Origin: CAZAEL01 sp964484135
Lineage (GTDB): Bacteria; Elusimicrobiota; Elusimicrobia; FEN-1173
Assembly: GCA_964484135.1 (NCBI GenBank)
Contig: CAZAEL010000060.1
Location: forward strand, 1-12,135
Reading direction: 5' to 3'
DNA: 12,135 nt
Shown here: positions 6,126 to 12,135 of the stretch, in pieces
Numbering within the stretch: position 1 is the first letter of the stretch
Layout of the letters: each line of letters opens with the position of its first letter
Translations under genes and position numbers: made by a program
Notes under the pieces: generated by a model
What the model was told of the DNA's origin: nothing
The model's input: only the letters and a program-made list of their open reading frames with translations
Database searches by the model: none

Positions 6126-6956
6126 ATGAGAGCTTCCTACTCCAAGGTCAACACTTTTTTCTTCTGTCCCAAGAAGTTCGAGTACCGGTACGTGCAGGAG
6201 ACGCCGGTGCCGACCAAGCCGGAGCTGGTGTTCGGCACGGCCCTGCACGCGGCCCTGGAGGCGAACTTCCGGCAGAAGGTGGAGTCGCGCCGGGACCTGC
6301 CCCTGGGGGAGGTGTGGGAGGTGTTCCGCGCCGCCCTGCAGGAGGGGCTGGCGTCCGTGCCCGAGGAAAGCCTGCGGGGCCCGTCGGACAGCCATTACCT
6401 GCGGAGCATGGGCGAACACTTCCTGGAAAGATTTTTGAAGGAGCGGGCGCCCCAGCTCATGCCCGCGCCCCGCGGCGTGGAGTGCGCCTTCCGCCTGCCC
6501 CTGCCGGGCGGCCATGAGGTGAGCGGCAAGTTCGACCTCATGGACACGGACTGGGTGCTGCACGATTTCAAGACGTCCAACAAGCCTTACGATCCCCGCA
6601 AGGCCGATCCCACCCAGCTGGTTTTATACGCCTGGGCCTGCGAGCGGATGTTCGGCCGCTATCCCAAGGCGCTCTGTTTCGACGTGTTCGTGAAGGGCGA
6701 CGGGGCCGACGGCGCGGTGGAGATGCAGGCGCCCGTGATGTTCCCGGTGCCCGGCCCGGCGGAGATGGCGCGGGTGGCCGAGAACCTGCAGCGCCAGATC
6801 GAAAAGATCTTGGAGGTCCAGGAGGAGGGGCACTTCCCCCGGTCCTTCCAGCCCCTGCGGTGCCGCTGGTGCGAATTCCAGGGCCTGTGCCTGGAGGATT
6901 GGGAACTGGCGGGGCGGCCGGCGCCGGTGCGGCTGTCGGCGGGAAGTTTGGTTTAA
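6126..6956 (+). CDS. PD-(D/E)XK nuclease, RecB/Cas4-like, with Fe-S cysteines
   Basis: A stand-alone nuclease of the RecB/AddB/Cas4 (PDDEXK_1) superfamily, 276 aa. Motifs in order: SYSKVNTFFFCPKKFEYRY with C14; FGTALHAALE with H41; GKFDLMD with metal-binding D137; HDFKTSN with D147 and K149; QLVLYAWA with Q164 and Y168 (the QxxxY motif). Near the C-terminus CRWCEFQGLC gives C246, C249 and C255. One N-terminal plus three C-terminal cysteines is the 4Fe-4S arrangement of AddB and Cas4, where the cluster pins the two ends of the domain. All catalytic residues are intact. Start: ATG 6126 with AGGGG about six bases upstream. No helicase, CRISPR array or cas gene is nearby, so it is best called a RecB-family exonuclease-like protein, probably for DNA repair or end processing, substrate unknown. 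It is convergent with the patatin gene, 51 bases away. Confidence 0.88.
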   Translation: MRASYSKVNTFFFCPKKFEYRYVQETPVPTKPELVFGTALHAALEANFRQKVESRRDLPLGEVWEVFRAALQEGLASVPEESLRGPSDSHYLRSMGEHFLERFLKERAPQLMPAPRGVECAFRLPLPGGHEVSGKFDLMDTDWVLHDFKTSNKPYDPRKADPTQLVLYAWACERMFGRYPKALCFDVFVKGDGADGAVEMQAPVMFPVPGPAEMARVAENLQRQIEKILEVQEEGHFPRSFQPLRCRWCEFQGLCLEDWELAGRPAPVRLSAGSLV

Positions 6957-7007
6957 AGACGGGGGCGAGGGAGCGAAACTCGGCCTCCCGGCTTCGGCCG
7001 TGGGGGG

Positions 7008-9011
7008 TTAGAAGGGGTTGAGGGAAGGCCGGGCGCGGAGGGGGATTTGGCAGTGGTCCGCGTACAGGGGCAGGAGGGCCTTGACCTTGGGCATGGCCTC
7101 CTCCATGTAAGCCTCTCCCACGCGGATGATCTCGGCGGCGCGGTGGAACTCCACCCAGGTGAAGGCCGACAGGTCCGGCGCCAGCAGAACGTGGGCCTGC
7201 TGGGACTGGGCCTGGGCGATCTCGAACTGCATGGTGTACAGGGTTTTGGCCATGACCTCCAGGATGGTGGGTCCCTTCCAATAGGCGGAGGACTGCCGCC
7301 GGCGGTTCGGCCGCGTGCCGGGCAGGTGCTTGTTCTGCGGCGTGGTGGTGAGGTTGGCGGACAGGAGCACGTTCGCGCCCAGGGCCGCGGCCACGGACGT
7401 GGGCACCGGGTTCACCAGGCCGCCGTCCACCAAAAACCGTCCGTCCAGGAAGAAGGGCTGGAAGAAGAAGGGCAGGGACAGCGACGCCCGCACCGCCTCC
7501 GCCACCTTGCCCTGCCGGGAGATGACCTCCTCGCCGGACACGATGTCCGTGGACACGCAGGCGAAGGGCAGTTCCAGCTCCTCGAACCGCACGTCCCCCA
7601 GGACGGATTTCAAAAATTTCAACACCCGCCCGCCCAAAAGCAGGCCCTGCCACGGCAGGGTCACGTCCGCCAGGGACCAGAGCTTTTGCTTGGTGATGCC
7701 CAGGGCGATCTCCTCCAGCTCGTCCACCGATTTTCCCGCCGCGTAGAAACTCCCGATCAAAGCGCCCATGGAAGTGCCGGTGATCACGTCCGGGTACAGG
7801 TGGTTTTTCTCCATGACGCGCAGCATGCCGATGAGGCTGTACCCCAGCGCCGCGCCCGACCCCATGGCGAAGCCGATCTTGAAGCCGCCCAGGTCCCGGG
7901 CCAGGCGGTCCATGGCCCGCTGGGTGCGGCCCGCCTCCGGCGGCAGGAAGGGGGCGCGGTTTTCCTCCCAGGCCTTGGCCAGGCCCGGGCCCCAGGGCAC
8001 GCGGGCGTGCACGTCCGGGCCGCCCACGCCGGGCCCGTTCTCCGTCAGCCGGACGCGGAAAATCTTTTGTCCGGTGGAGGCCCCCTCCGCCGTTTTGAGC
8101 AAAGCCGCCTCCTCCCCGGGCAGGGCCTCCTTGGCCGCCATCAGGAACCGGTCCGACTCCTCCAAGAGGATCCGCGTCACGGCCGTGGGGCGGGGAGGCA
8201 GGACCACCAGGGCGACGTCGTACTGCCGGCGGAGGAGGGACAGGAAAGGGTCCAGGGACGGGAAGAGCTTGCCTTCCACCAGAGGCAGGGGCAGGCTGAT
8301 GAACTCCAGCCCCGAAATGTGGGAGACGGTCAGCCGCCGGACCACGTCGGGCGTTTCCAGGTCCCCCTGGCGCAGGGAGGCCTCGCCCACGCGCACGGGC
8401 TTCAGGCCCACGGACTGGGCGAAGACGCCGGGCTGGTCGTCCAGGATGTCCAGGAGCAGGACCTTCCGCCGCGTCTGTTCCACCAGGGAGATGGCCAGGT
8501 TCACGGCGAACACGACGCGGTCCGCGGGCGGCAGGAAGGCGGCCAGCCCGTAAATCTTGGGGGGGAAGGAGACGGGCGTCCGGGCGCGGCTCCTTTCCAG
8601 CAGGTGGCGGGACAGCACGCGGGCGATGTGCACCGCCACGGAAGGCATCTTCTGCAGGAGGGGGTCGAAGTCCTTTTTGTACAGCACCAGGAACTCGGCC
8701 GTGGCGTCCACCACCGCGGTGTTGGGGCGGGGTTCGCCCGAGAGCAGGGAGATTTCGCCCAGGGAGTCTCCGCGCGCCATGTGGGCCACGACCTTTTCCT
8801 GCCCCTTCTCCGTCTGGATCACCCGCACCTGGCCGGAACGGATCAGGTACAGGGCGTCCCCCGCGTCCCCCTGCCGGAACAGCACCGCGCCCTTGGGCAG
8901 GGACAGGAGCGACACGCATTCCAGCAGGCTTTCCAGCTCCTCGTCGCTGAAGCTGGCGAAGAAAAAGCTTTTCTTAAGGAAGGGCAGGAATTCCCGGGAG
9001 AGGGGGGACAT
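7008..9011 (-). CDS. NTE-family patatin-like phospholipase with cyclic-nucleotide-binding domain
   Basis: A serine esterase of the neuropathy-target-esterase type, 667 aa, with no membrane segment seen. Domains: a cyclic-nucleotide-binding domain (about 10-135; LFRQGDAGDALYLIRSGQVRV and GDSLGEISLLSGEPRPNTAVV), a ParA/Rossmann-like domain (about 152-335; NLAISLVEQTRRKVLLLDILDD, then YDVALVVLPP) whose P-loop is missing, and a patatin domain (from about 378). The catalytic dyad is intact: S414 in GTSMG and D529 in VDGGLVNPVP. The oxyanion loop reads GSGAALG (384-390) where the family usually has GGGxRG, so the Arg/Lys is lost. The phosphate cassette has RPNTA instead of the usual R-S/T-A, so ligand binding is uncertain. 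This order matches NTE/PNPLA6 and bacterial relatives, which hydrolyse (lyso)phospholipids at membranes. The start at 9011 gives a normal N-terminus but has no Shine-Dalgarno site within a leader of about 41 bases. It is divergent from the CRP-type gene and shares its -35 region. Confidence 0.92.
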   Translation of the reverse strand: MSPLSREFLPFLKKSFFFASFSDEELESLLECVSLLSLPKGAVLFRQGDAGDALYLIRSGQVRVIQTEKGQEKVVAHMARGDSLGEISLLSGEPRPNTAVVDATAEFLVLYKKDFDPLLQKMPSVAVHIARVLSRHLLERSRARTPVSFPPKIYGLAAFLPPADRVVFAVNLAISLVEQTRRKVLLLDILDDQPGVFAQSVGLKPVRVGEASLRQGDLETPDVVRRLTVSHISGLEFISLPLPLVEGKLFPSLDPFLSLLRRQYDVALVVLPPRPTAVTRILLEESDRFLMAAKEALPGEEAALLKTAEGASTGQKIFRVRLTENGPGVGGPDVHARVPWGPGLAKAWEENRAPFLPPEAGRTQRAMDRLARDLGGFKIGFAMGSGAALGYSLIGMLRVMEKNHLYPDVITGTSMGALIGSFYAAGKSVDELEEIALGITKQKLWSLADVTLPWQGLLLGGRVLKFLKSVLGDVRFEELELPFACVSTDIVSGEEVISRQGKVAEAVRASLSLPFFFQPFFLDGRFLVDGGLVNPVPTSVAAALGANVLLSANLTTTPQNKHLPGTRPNRRRQSSAYWKGPTILEVMAKTLYTMQFEIAQAQSQQAHVLLAPDLSAFTWVEFHRAAEIIRVGEAYMEEAMPKVKALLPLYADHCQIPLRARPSLNPF

Positions 9012-9058
9012 GGGTGGGGGGACGGCTTTTTCGGGGCCTCATGTTGGTCACCACTCCA

Positions 9059-9087
9059 AATATACCCGCCCCGGCCCGCTTTGTCAA
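9059..9087 (-). promoter_or_regulatory. sigma70-type promoter of the NTE-like patatin gene
   Basis: On the minus strand: perfect -35 TTGACA (9087-9082), a 17-nt GC-rich spacer, and -10 TATATT (9064-9059, 5 of 6). The predicted start is near 9052. The -35 box overlaps the -35 of the divergent promoter by five bases. Confidence 0.8.
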
Positions 9088-9109
9088 ACACAGTCAAAAA
9101 TGATATGAT
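9081..9109 (+). promoter_or_regulatory. sigma70-type promoter of the CRP-type regulator gene
   Basis: The -35 TTGTCA (9081-9086, 5 of 6), a 17-nt spacer and -10 TATGAT (9104-9109, 5 of 6), with a predicted start near 9116 and a leader of about 76 bases. A weaker second candidate (TTGACG 9133-9138, 17 nt, TTGAAT 9156-9161) would start transcription about 24 bases before the gene. The 9081-9087 heptamer TTGTCAA serves as the -35 in both directions. Confidence 0.72.
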
Positions 9110-9178
9110 CGGCCAACCTGGTTTTTTCCGGTTTGACGCGTTTTTTCAGTCTTAATTGAATGGTTTTTCCATCTCCCC

Positions 9179-9185
9179 AAGGGGG
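9179..9185 (+). promoter_or_regulatory. ribosome binding site that fixes the start of the CRP-type gene
   Basis: AAGGGGG lies six bases before ATG 9192. The longer alternative start, TTG 9156, has no comparable site and would add twelve residues not typical of the family. Confidence 0.75.
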
Positions 9186-9191
9186 CAACGC

Positions 9192-9875
9192 ATGATCCCC
9201 ATTCCTTCCTTTTTGAAGAGGGTTCCCCTGTTTTCCGGCCTGCCGGGCAAGGACCTGAACGTCCTGGCGCGCATCGCGCGGGTGCGGGAAGTCAAAAAGG
9301 GCCAGAACATTTTTTCCCAGGCCTCCTCCGGAGACGCGCTCTACGTGGTGGTCAAGGGCACGGTCAAGATTTTCAGCCGTTCCCGGATGGGCAAGACCAA
9401 GACCTTCGCCTATCTGGAGTCGCGGGAGTTCTTCGGGGAGATGGCGCTGCTGGAGCCGGGCGGGCGCTCCGCCGCGGCCGTGGCCCTGACCCAGGCCACT
9501 CTCTTGACCATCCACCGGCAGGACTTCCAGAAGTTCCTCAAGGGCCGGCCGGAAATGGCCCTGGCGCTCCTGCGGGCCCTGTGCGCGCGGCTCCGGAGCG
9601 CGGACCATGAGATCGAGTCCCTGTCCTTCAACAGCGTGCTGGGGCGCATCTCACGCATCCTGCTGGACTTGGCCCGTCGTCACGGCAAAAAGGACCCCCG
9701 GGGCCTGCGCATCGATATGGAGATGTCCCACAAGGAGCTGGCGGACATGGCGGGCACGGCCCGGGAGATGGTCACCCGCGCCCTCAACCGCCTGGTCCGC
9801 ACCGGGTGCGTCGAGATGGACGGCCGGTTCTTCATCGTGACCGACGCCGCCAAGCTCCGCGACTGGATTTTCTGA
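9192..9875 (+). CDS. CRP/FNR-family transcriptional regulator, CRP-type DNA reading head
   Basis: A cytosolic dimeric DNA-binding regulator of 227 aa. The cyclic-nucleotide-binding domain (about 5-120) keeps the phosphate cassette: FFGEMALLEPGGRSAAAV with E83, R92 and S93, matching E72, R82 and S83 of E. coli CRP. A long dimer helix follows (about 125-160). The winged helix-turn-helix at the C-terminus has recognition segment MAGTAREMVTRALNRL with R191, E192 and R196. These match R180, E181 and R185 of CRP, which read GTGA, and differ from FNR, where Val takes the place of the first Arg. The two CRP residues that contact the adenine, T127 and S128, align with Ala137 and Asp138, so cAMP may not be the ligand. 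There is no N-terminal cysteine cluster as in FNR. The start at 9192 is chosen by its ribosome site. It is divergent from the patatin gene; hisS begins 57 bases downstream without a visible terminator, so readthrough into hisS is possible. Confidence 0.92.
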   Translation: MIPIPSFLKRVPLFSGLPGKDLNVLARIARVREVKKGQNIFSQASSGDALYVVVKGTVKIFSRSRMGKTKTFAYLESREFFGEMALLEPGGRSAAAVALTQATLLTIHRQDFQKFLKGRPEMALALLRALCARLRSADHEIESLSFNSVLGRISRILLDLARRHGKKDPRGLRIDMEMSHKELADMAGTAREMVTRALNRLVRTGCVEMDGRFFIVTDAAKLRDWIF

Positions 9876-9932
9876 CTCCGCGCGCGTTCCGCCGCTTTTT
9901 GTTTTCCCCCAAGCCATTCAGGAGATGACCCT

Positions 9933-11210
9933 GTGAGATACGCCGCCCCCCGGGGCACCCGCGACATCAAAGACGGCGAGGCCCGGGCCTTCCAGCAGTT
10001 GGAGGCCGCGGCCCGCGACGTGTTCCGGCGGTACGGGTACGAGGAAATCCGCACGCCCGTGTTCGAGACGGCGGAACTTTTCCAGCGGGCCGTGGGCGAG
10101 GCCACGGACATCGTGGAAAAGGAGATGTACGTGTTCGAAGACCGGGGCGGCCGCAAGCTGGCCCTGAGGCCCGAGGGCACGGCCGGCGTGGTGCGGGCCT
10201 ACCTGGAGCACGCCTGGGACAAGACCGGCGGCATCAAAAAGCTCTTTTATTCAGGCCCCATGTTCCGGGCCGACCGGCCCCAGGCGGGCCGATACAGGGA
10301 ATTTTGGCAGATCGGGGCCGAATACTTCGGCAACCCCTCGGCCCAGGCGGACGCGGACCTGCTCTGGCTGGTGAAGGACCTCCTGAACGCGTACGGGCTC
10401 AAGGACGTGCAGTTCCAGCTCAATTCCATCGGCTGTCCCAAATGCCGCCCCGCGTACCGGGAGAAGCTCGTCAAGTTTTTGCACGCCCGAAAAGAGTCCC
10501 TGTGCGAGGACTGCCAGCGGCGCTTGGAAAAGAACCCGTTGCGGGCCCTGGACTGCAAGACCGACGGCCCCAAGCTGGCGGACGCGCCCAAGATTTCCGA
10601 GAGCCTGTGCGAGGACTGCCGGAAGCACGACCACGAATTGAAGGCCTTGCTTAAGGCGCCGGGCCTGGAGTTCCCCTTCCAGGAGAACCCCTGGCTGGTG
10701 CGTGGGCTGGACTATTACTCCCGCACCGTGTTTGAAGTGACGGCCGGCGGATTGGGGGCCCAGGACGCGGTGGCCGCGGGCGGCCGGTATGATTCTCTGG
10801 TCAAAACCCTGGGCGGGCCGGATGTGCCGGCCGTGGGTTTCGCCCTGGGCATGGACCGGGTGGCGCGGGCGCGTTACGGAGAGGAATTGGACAAAAGCGT
10901 TGACCACGAAGCGTCCAACCGTGTTTTCGTGGCCCTGGCGGGGGAGGGCGTGGGACCCCGGGGTTTTGAGATCGTGAAGCGTCTCCGCTCCAAAGGGTTC
11001 GTGGCCGAAATCGGGGCCTCGGACAAAAGCCTCAAGGCCCAGCTCCGTTGGGCCGAGTCCTGGGGCGGACATTATGTGGTGATCGTGGGGGAGGAAGAAT
11101 TGAAAAAGAACGCTTGCCTGCTGAAGGACATGGCGGGCCATTCCCAGGTGGAGCTGTCCCTGGAAGATTTAAAGTCCCGGATCGATTCCGGCCAATTGGC
11201 GAGGAGTTAG
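9933..11210 (+). CDS. hisS: histidyl-tRNA synthetase
   Basis: Class II synthetase that charges tRNA-His with histidine, 425 aa, normal for bacterial HisRS. Visible landmarks: N-terminal PRGTRDI, motif 2 region ALRPEGTAGVVRAYLEH followed by FYSGPMFRADRPQAGRYREF, the histidine-specific signature RGLDYYSRTVFEV (R257) and motif 3 in AVGFALGMDRV. The C-terminal anticodon-binding domain covers about 330-420. The insertion domain has cysteine pairs (GCPKC, CEDC twice), a frequent HisRS feature in many bacteria. Start: GTG 9933 with GGAG about eight bases upstream. aspS begins one base after its stop with its ribosome site inside the hisS end, so the two are translationally linked, a common gene order. 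Confidence 0.97.
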   Translation: MRYAAPRGTRDIKDGEARAFQQLEAAARDVFRRYGYEEIRTPVFETAELFQRAVGEATDIVEKEMYVFEDRGGRKLALRPEGTAGVVRAYLEHAWDKTGGIKKLFYSGPMFRADRPQAGRYREFWQIGAEYFGNPSAQADADLLWLVKDLLNAYGLKDVQFQLNSIGCPKCRPAYREKLVKFLHARKESLCEDCQRRLEKNPLRALDCKTDGPKLADAPKISESLCEDCRKHDHELKALLKAPGLEFPFQENPWLVRGLDYYSRTVFEVTAGGLGAQDAVAAGGRYDSLVKTLGGPDVPAVGFALGMDRVARARYGEELDKSVDHEASNRVFVALAGEGVGPRGFEIVKRLRSKGFVAEIGASDKSLKAQLRWAESWGGHYVVIVGEEELKKNACLLKDMAGHSQVELSLEDLKSRIDSGQLARS

Positions 11211-11211
11211 G

Positions 11212-12135
11212 ATGAAACGTTCCCTGTATTGCGGCGCGGTGCGCGCCGAGCACGTCGGAAAGAAGCTCACCCTCTGCGGGTGGGTGCACAACCGCCGGGA
11301 CCACGGCGGCGTGGTGTTCGTGGACCTGCGCGACCGGGAGGGGCTGGTGCAACTGGTGTTCCACCCGGACCGGAAAGACGTCTTTGCCCAGGGAGAGTCC
11401 CTGCGCTCTGAGGCCGTGCTGGAAGTCACGGGCGAGGTGCGCCCACGGCCTGCGGGCACGGAGAACCCCAAACTGCCCACGGGCCAGGTGGAGGTGTGGG
11501 TGGAGTCCGTCGCGGTCCTGAACGTGAGCCGCACCCCGCCCTTTGAAATTTCCGAATTTTCCAACGCGTCTGAGGACGTGCGCCTGCAGTACCGGTACCT
11601 GGACCTGCGCCGGCCGCCGCTCCAGAAGAACCTCATTTTGCGCCACCGCATGGTCCAGTGCGTGCGGGACTATCTGGCGAAGAACGGATTTTTGGAACTG
11701 GAAACGCCCTTTTTGACCAAATCCACGCCCGAGGGCGCCCGGGACTTCATCGTGCCTTCCCGGCTTTCCCAGGGGAACTTCTATGCCCTGCCCCAGTCGC
11801 CCCAGCTCTTCAAACAGCTCTTCATGGTGGCGGGTTTTGACCGCTATTACCAGATCGCCCGGTGTTTCCGGGACGAGGACCTGCGCGCCGACCGCCAGCC
11901 CGAGTTCACCCAGATCGACTTGGAGATGTCTTTCATCGAAGAAGAGGACATCATCGCTCTCATCGAGGGAATGATGAAGGCGGTGTTCAAGGAAGCCCTG
12001 GGCCGGGACATGGAAACGCCCTTCCCGCGCCTTTCCTACGAGGAGGCCCAGCGCCGCTTCGGCTCGGACAAGCCCGATCTGCGGTACGGGATGGAGATCC
12101 AGGACGTGTCCCAGGTGTTCAAGAACACCGGGTTC
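11212..12135 (+). CDS. aspS: aspartyl-tRNA synthetase, 5' part (runs off the window), likely non-discriminating
   Basis: The first 308 codons of a class IIb synthetase; the frame is still open at the window end. ATG 11212 follows the hisS stop by one base, with GAGGAG at 11201-11206. The N-terminal OB-fold anticodon-binding domain includes LCGWVHNRRDHGGVVFVDLRD. The catalytic core begins with QYRYLDLRRP and continues with the flipping-loop region STPEGARDF, then QSPQLFKQLFM, then motif 2 (CFRDEDLRADRQPEFTQ). This is the bacterial-type enzyme. His31 (in RRDHGG) and Gly82 (in RPAGTENP) are the residues linked to relaxed tRNA specificity in bacterial non-discriminating AspRS such as that of Pseudomonas aeruginosa, where E. 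coli has Leu at position 31. That would mean it also forms Asp-tRNA-Asn for GatCAB to convert. Motif 3 lies beyond the window. Confidence 0.96.
   Translation, partial: MKRSLYCGAVRAEHVGKKLTLCGWVHNRRDHGGVVFVDLRDREGLVQLVFHPDRKDVFAQGESLRSEAVLEVTGEVRPRPAGTENPKLPTGQVEVWVESVAVLNVSRTPPFEISEFSNASEDVRLQYRYLDLRRPPLQKNLILRHRMVQCVRDYLAKNGFLELETPFLTKSTPEGARDFIVPSRLSQGNFYALPQSPQLFKQLFMVAGFDRYYQIARCFRDEDLRADRQPEFTQIDLEMSFIEEEDIIALIEGMMKAVFKEALGRDMETPFPRLSYEEAQRRFGSDKPDLRYGMEIQDVSQVFKNTGF

Noticed and set aside
6980..7007. CGGC-TTCG-GCCG hairpin between the nuclease and patatin genes as a terminator.
   Set aside because: Only four base pairs and no T-tract on either strand.
6568..9155. Long open frames on both strands over the patatin gene (minus 6568-8919, plus 7047-9155).
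   Set aside because: Shadow frames of the patatin gene without motifs; the real frame carries GTSMG and DGG catalytic motifs.
9925..9936. Mini-ORF ATG-ACC-CTG-TGA overlapping the hisS GTG start, as a coupling leader peptide.
   Set aside because: The ribosome site GGAG directly abuts this ATG, too close for use, and is well spaced for GTG 9933.
1..12135. CRISPR array, insertion sequence, toxin-antitoxin pair or phage cluster.
   Set aside because: No regularly spaced repeats, transposase, paired small ORFs or phage structural genes were found; the Cas4-like nuclease has no CRISPR context.

Overview
The window is GC-rich chromosomal DNA with one visibly AT-richer segment at the left end (about 50-1070). 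It comes from a bacterium that makes lipoproteins. It carries genes for endonuclease IV, a GAF/PAS histidine kinase, TldD, a RecB-like Fe-S nuclease, an NTE-type patatin, a CRP-type regulator, HisRS and AspRS. Sigma70-like promoters and E. coli-like Shine-Dalgarno sites are common. I cannot name the phylum from this window. A GC-rich, Gram-negative-type lineage (deltaproteobacterial or candidate-phylum-like) fits best.

Left part (1-1258): an AT-rich DUF3800 gene (88-984) is broken by a single in-frame amber codon. It lies on the 3' side of a tRNA-Leu(CAA) gene on the minus strand, the usual layout of DNA acquired at a tRNA gene, although no integrase or att duplication is visible. A REP-like palindrome (about 1211-1250) of a type scattered through many bacterial genomes sits at the start of nfo.

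Middle (1259-6043): nfo, with all nine metal ligands of endonuclease IV, ends at a bidirectional terminator shared with a convergent small lipoprotein gene. The lipoprotein and a soluble GAF-PAS histidine kinase are transcribed divergently from a 327-base region. That region holds a perfect CRP-type palindrome (TGTGA-N6-TCACA), a strong promoter for the kinase, and a hairpin in each leader. The kinase and tldD probably form one transcription unit. No response regulator and no tldE/pmbA partner is in the window.

Right part (6044-12135): a palindromic repeat precedes a Cas4/AddB-like PD-(D/E)XK nuclease with a four-cysteine Fe-S signature. Convergent to it is a 667-residue NTE-family patatin (cyclic-nucleotide-binding domain, degenerate P-loop/Rossmann domain, patatin domain). 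It is divergent from a CRP-family regulator, and the two promoters overlap head to head and share one -35 element. hisS and a window-truncated aspS follow the regulator. The AspRS carries His31 and Gly82, suggesting a non-discriminating enzyme and therefore indirect Asn-tRNA synthesis.

The window looks mostly like ordinary housekeeping and signalling DNA, and I found no clearly new multi-gene system. The best leads are regulatory: a CRP-type regulator whose DNA-reading residues match the perfect operator 6 kb away but whose ligand contacts differ, and the shared -35 promoter pair joining two genes for cyclic-nucleotide-domain proteins.
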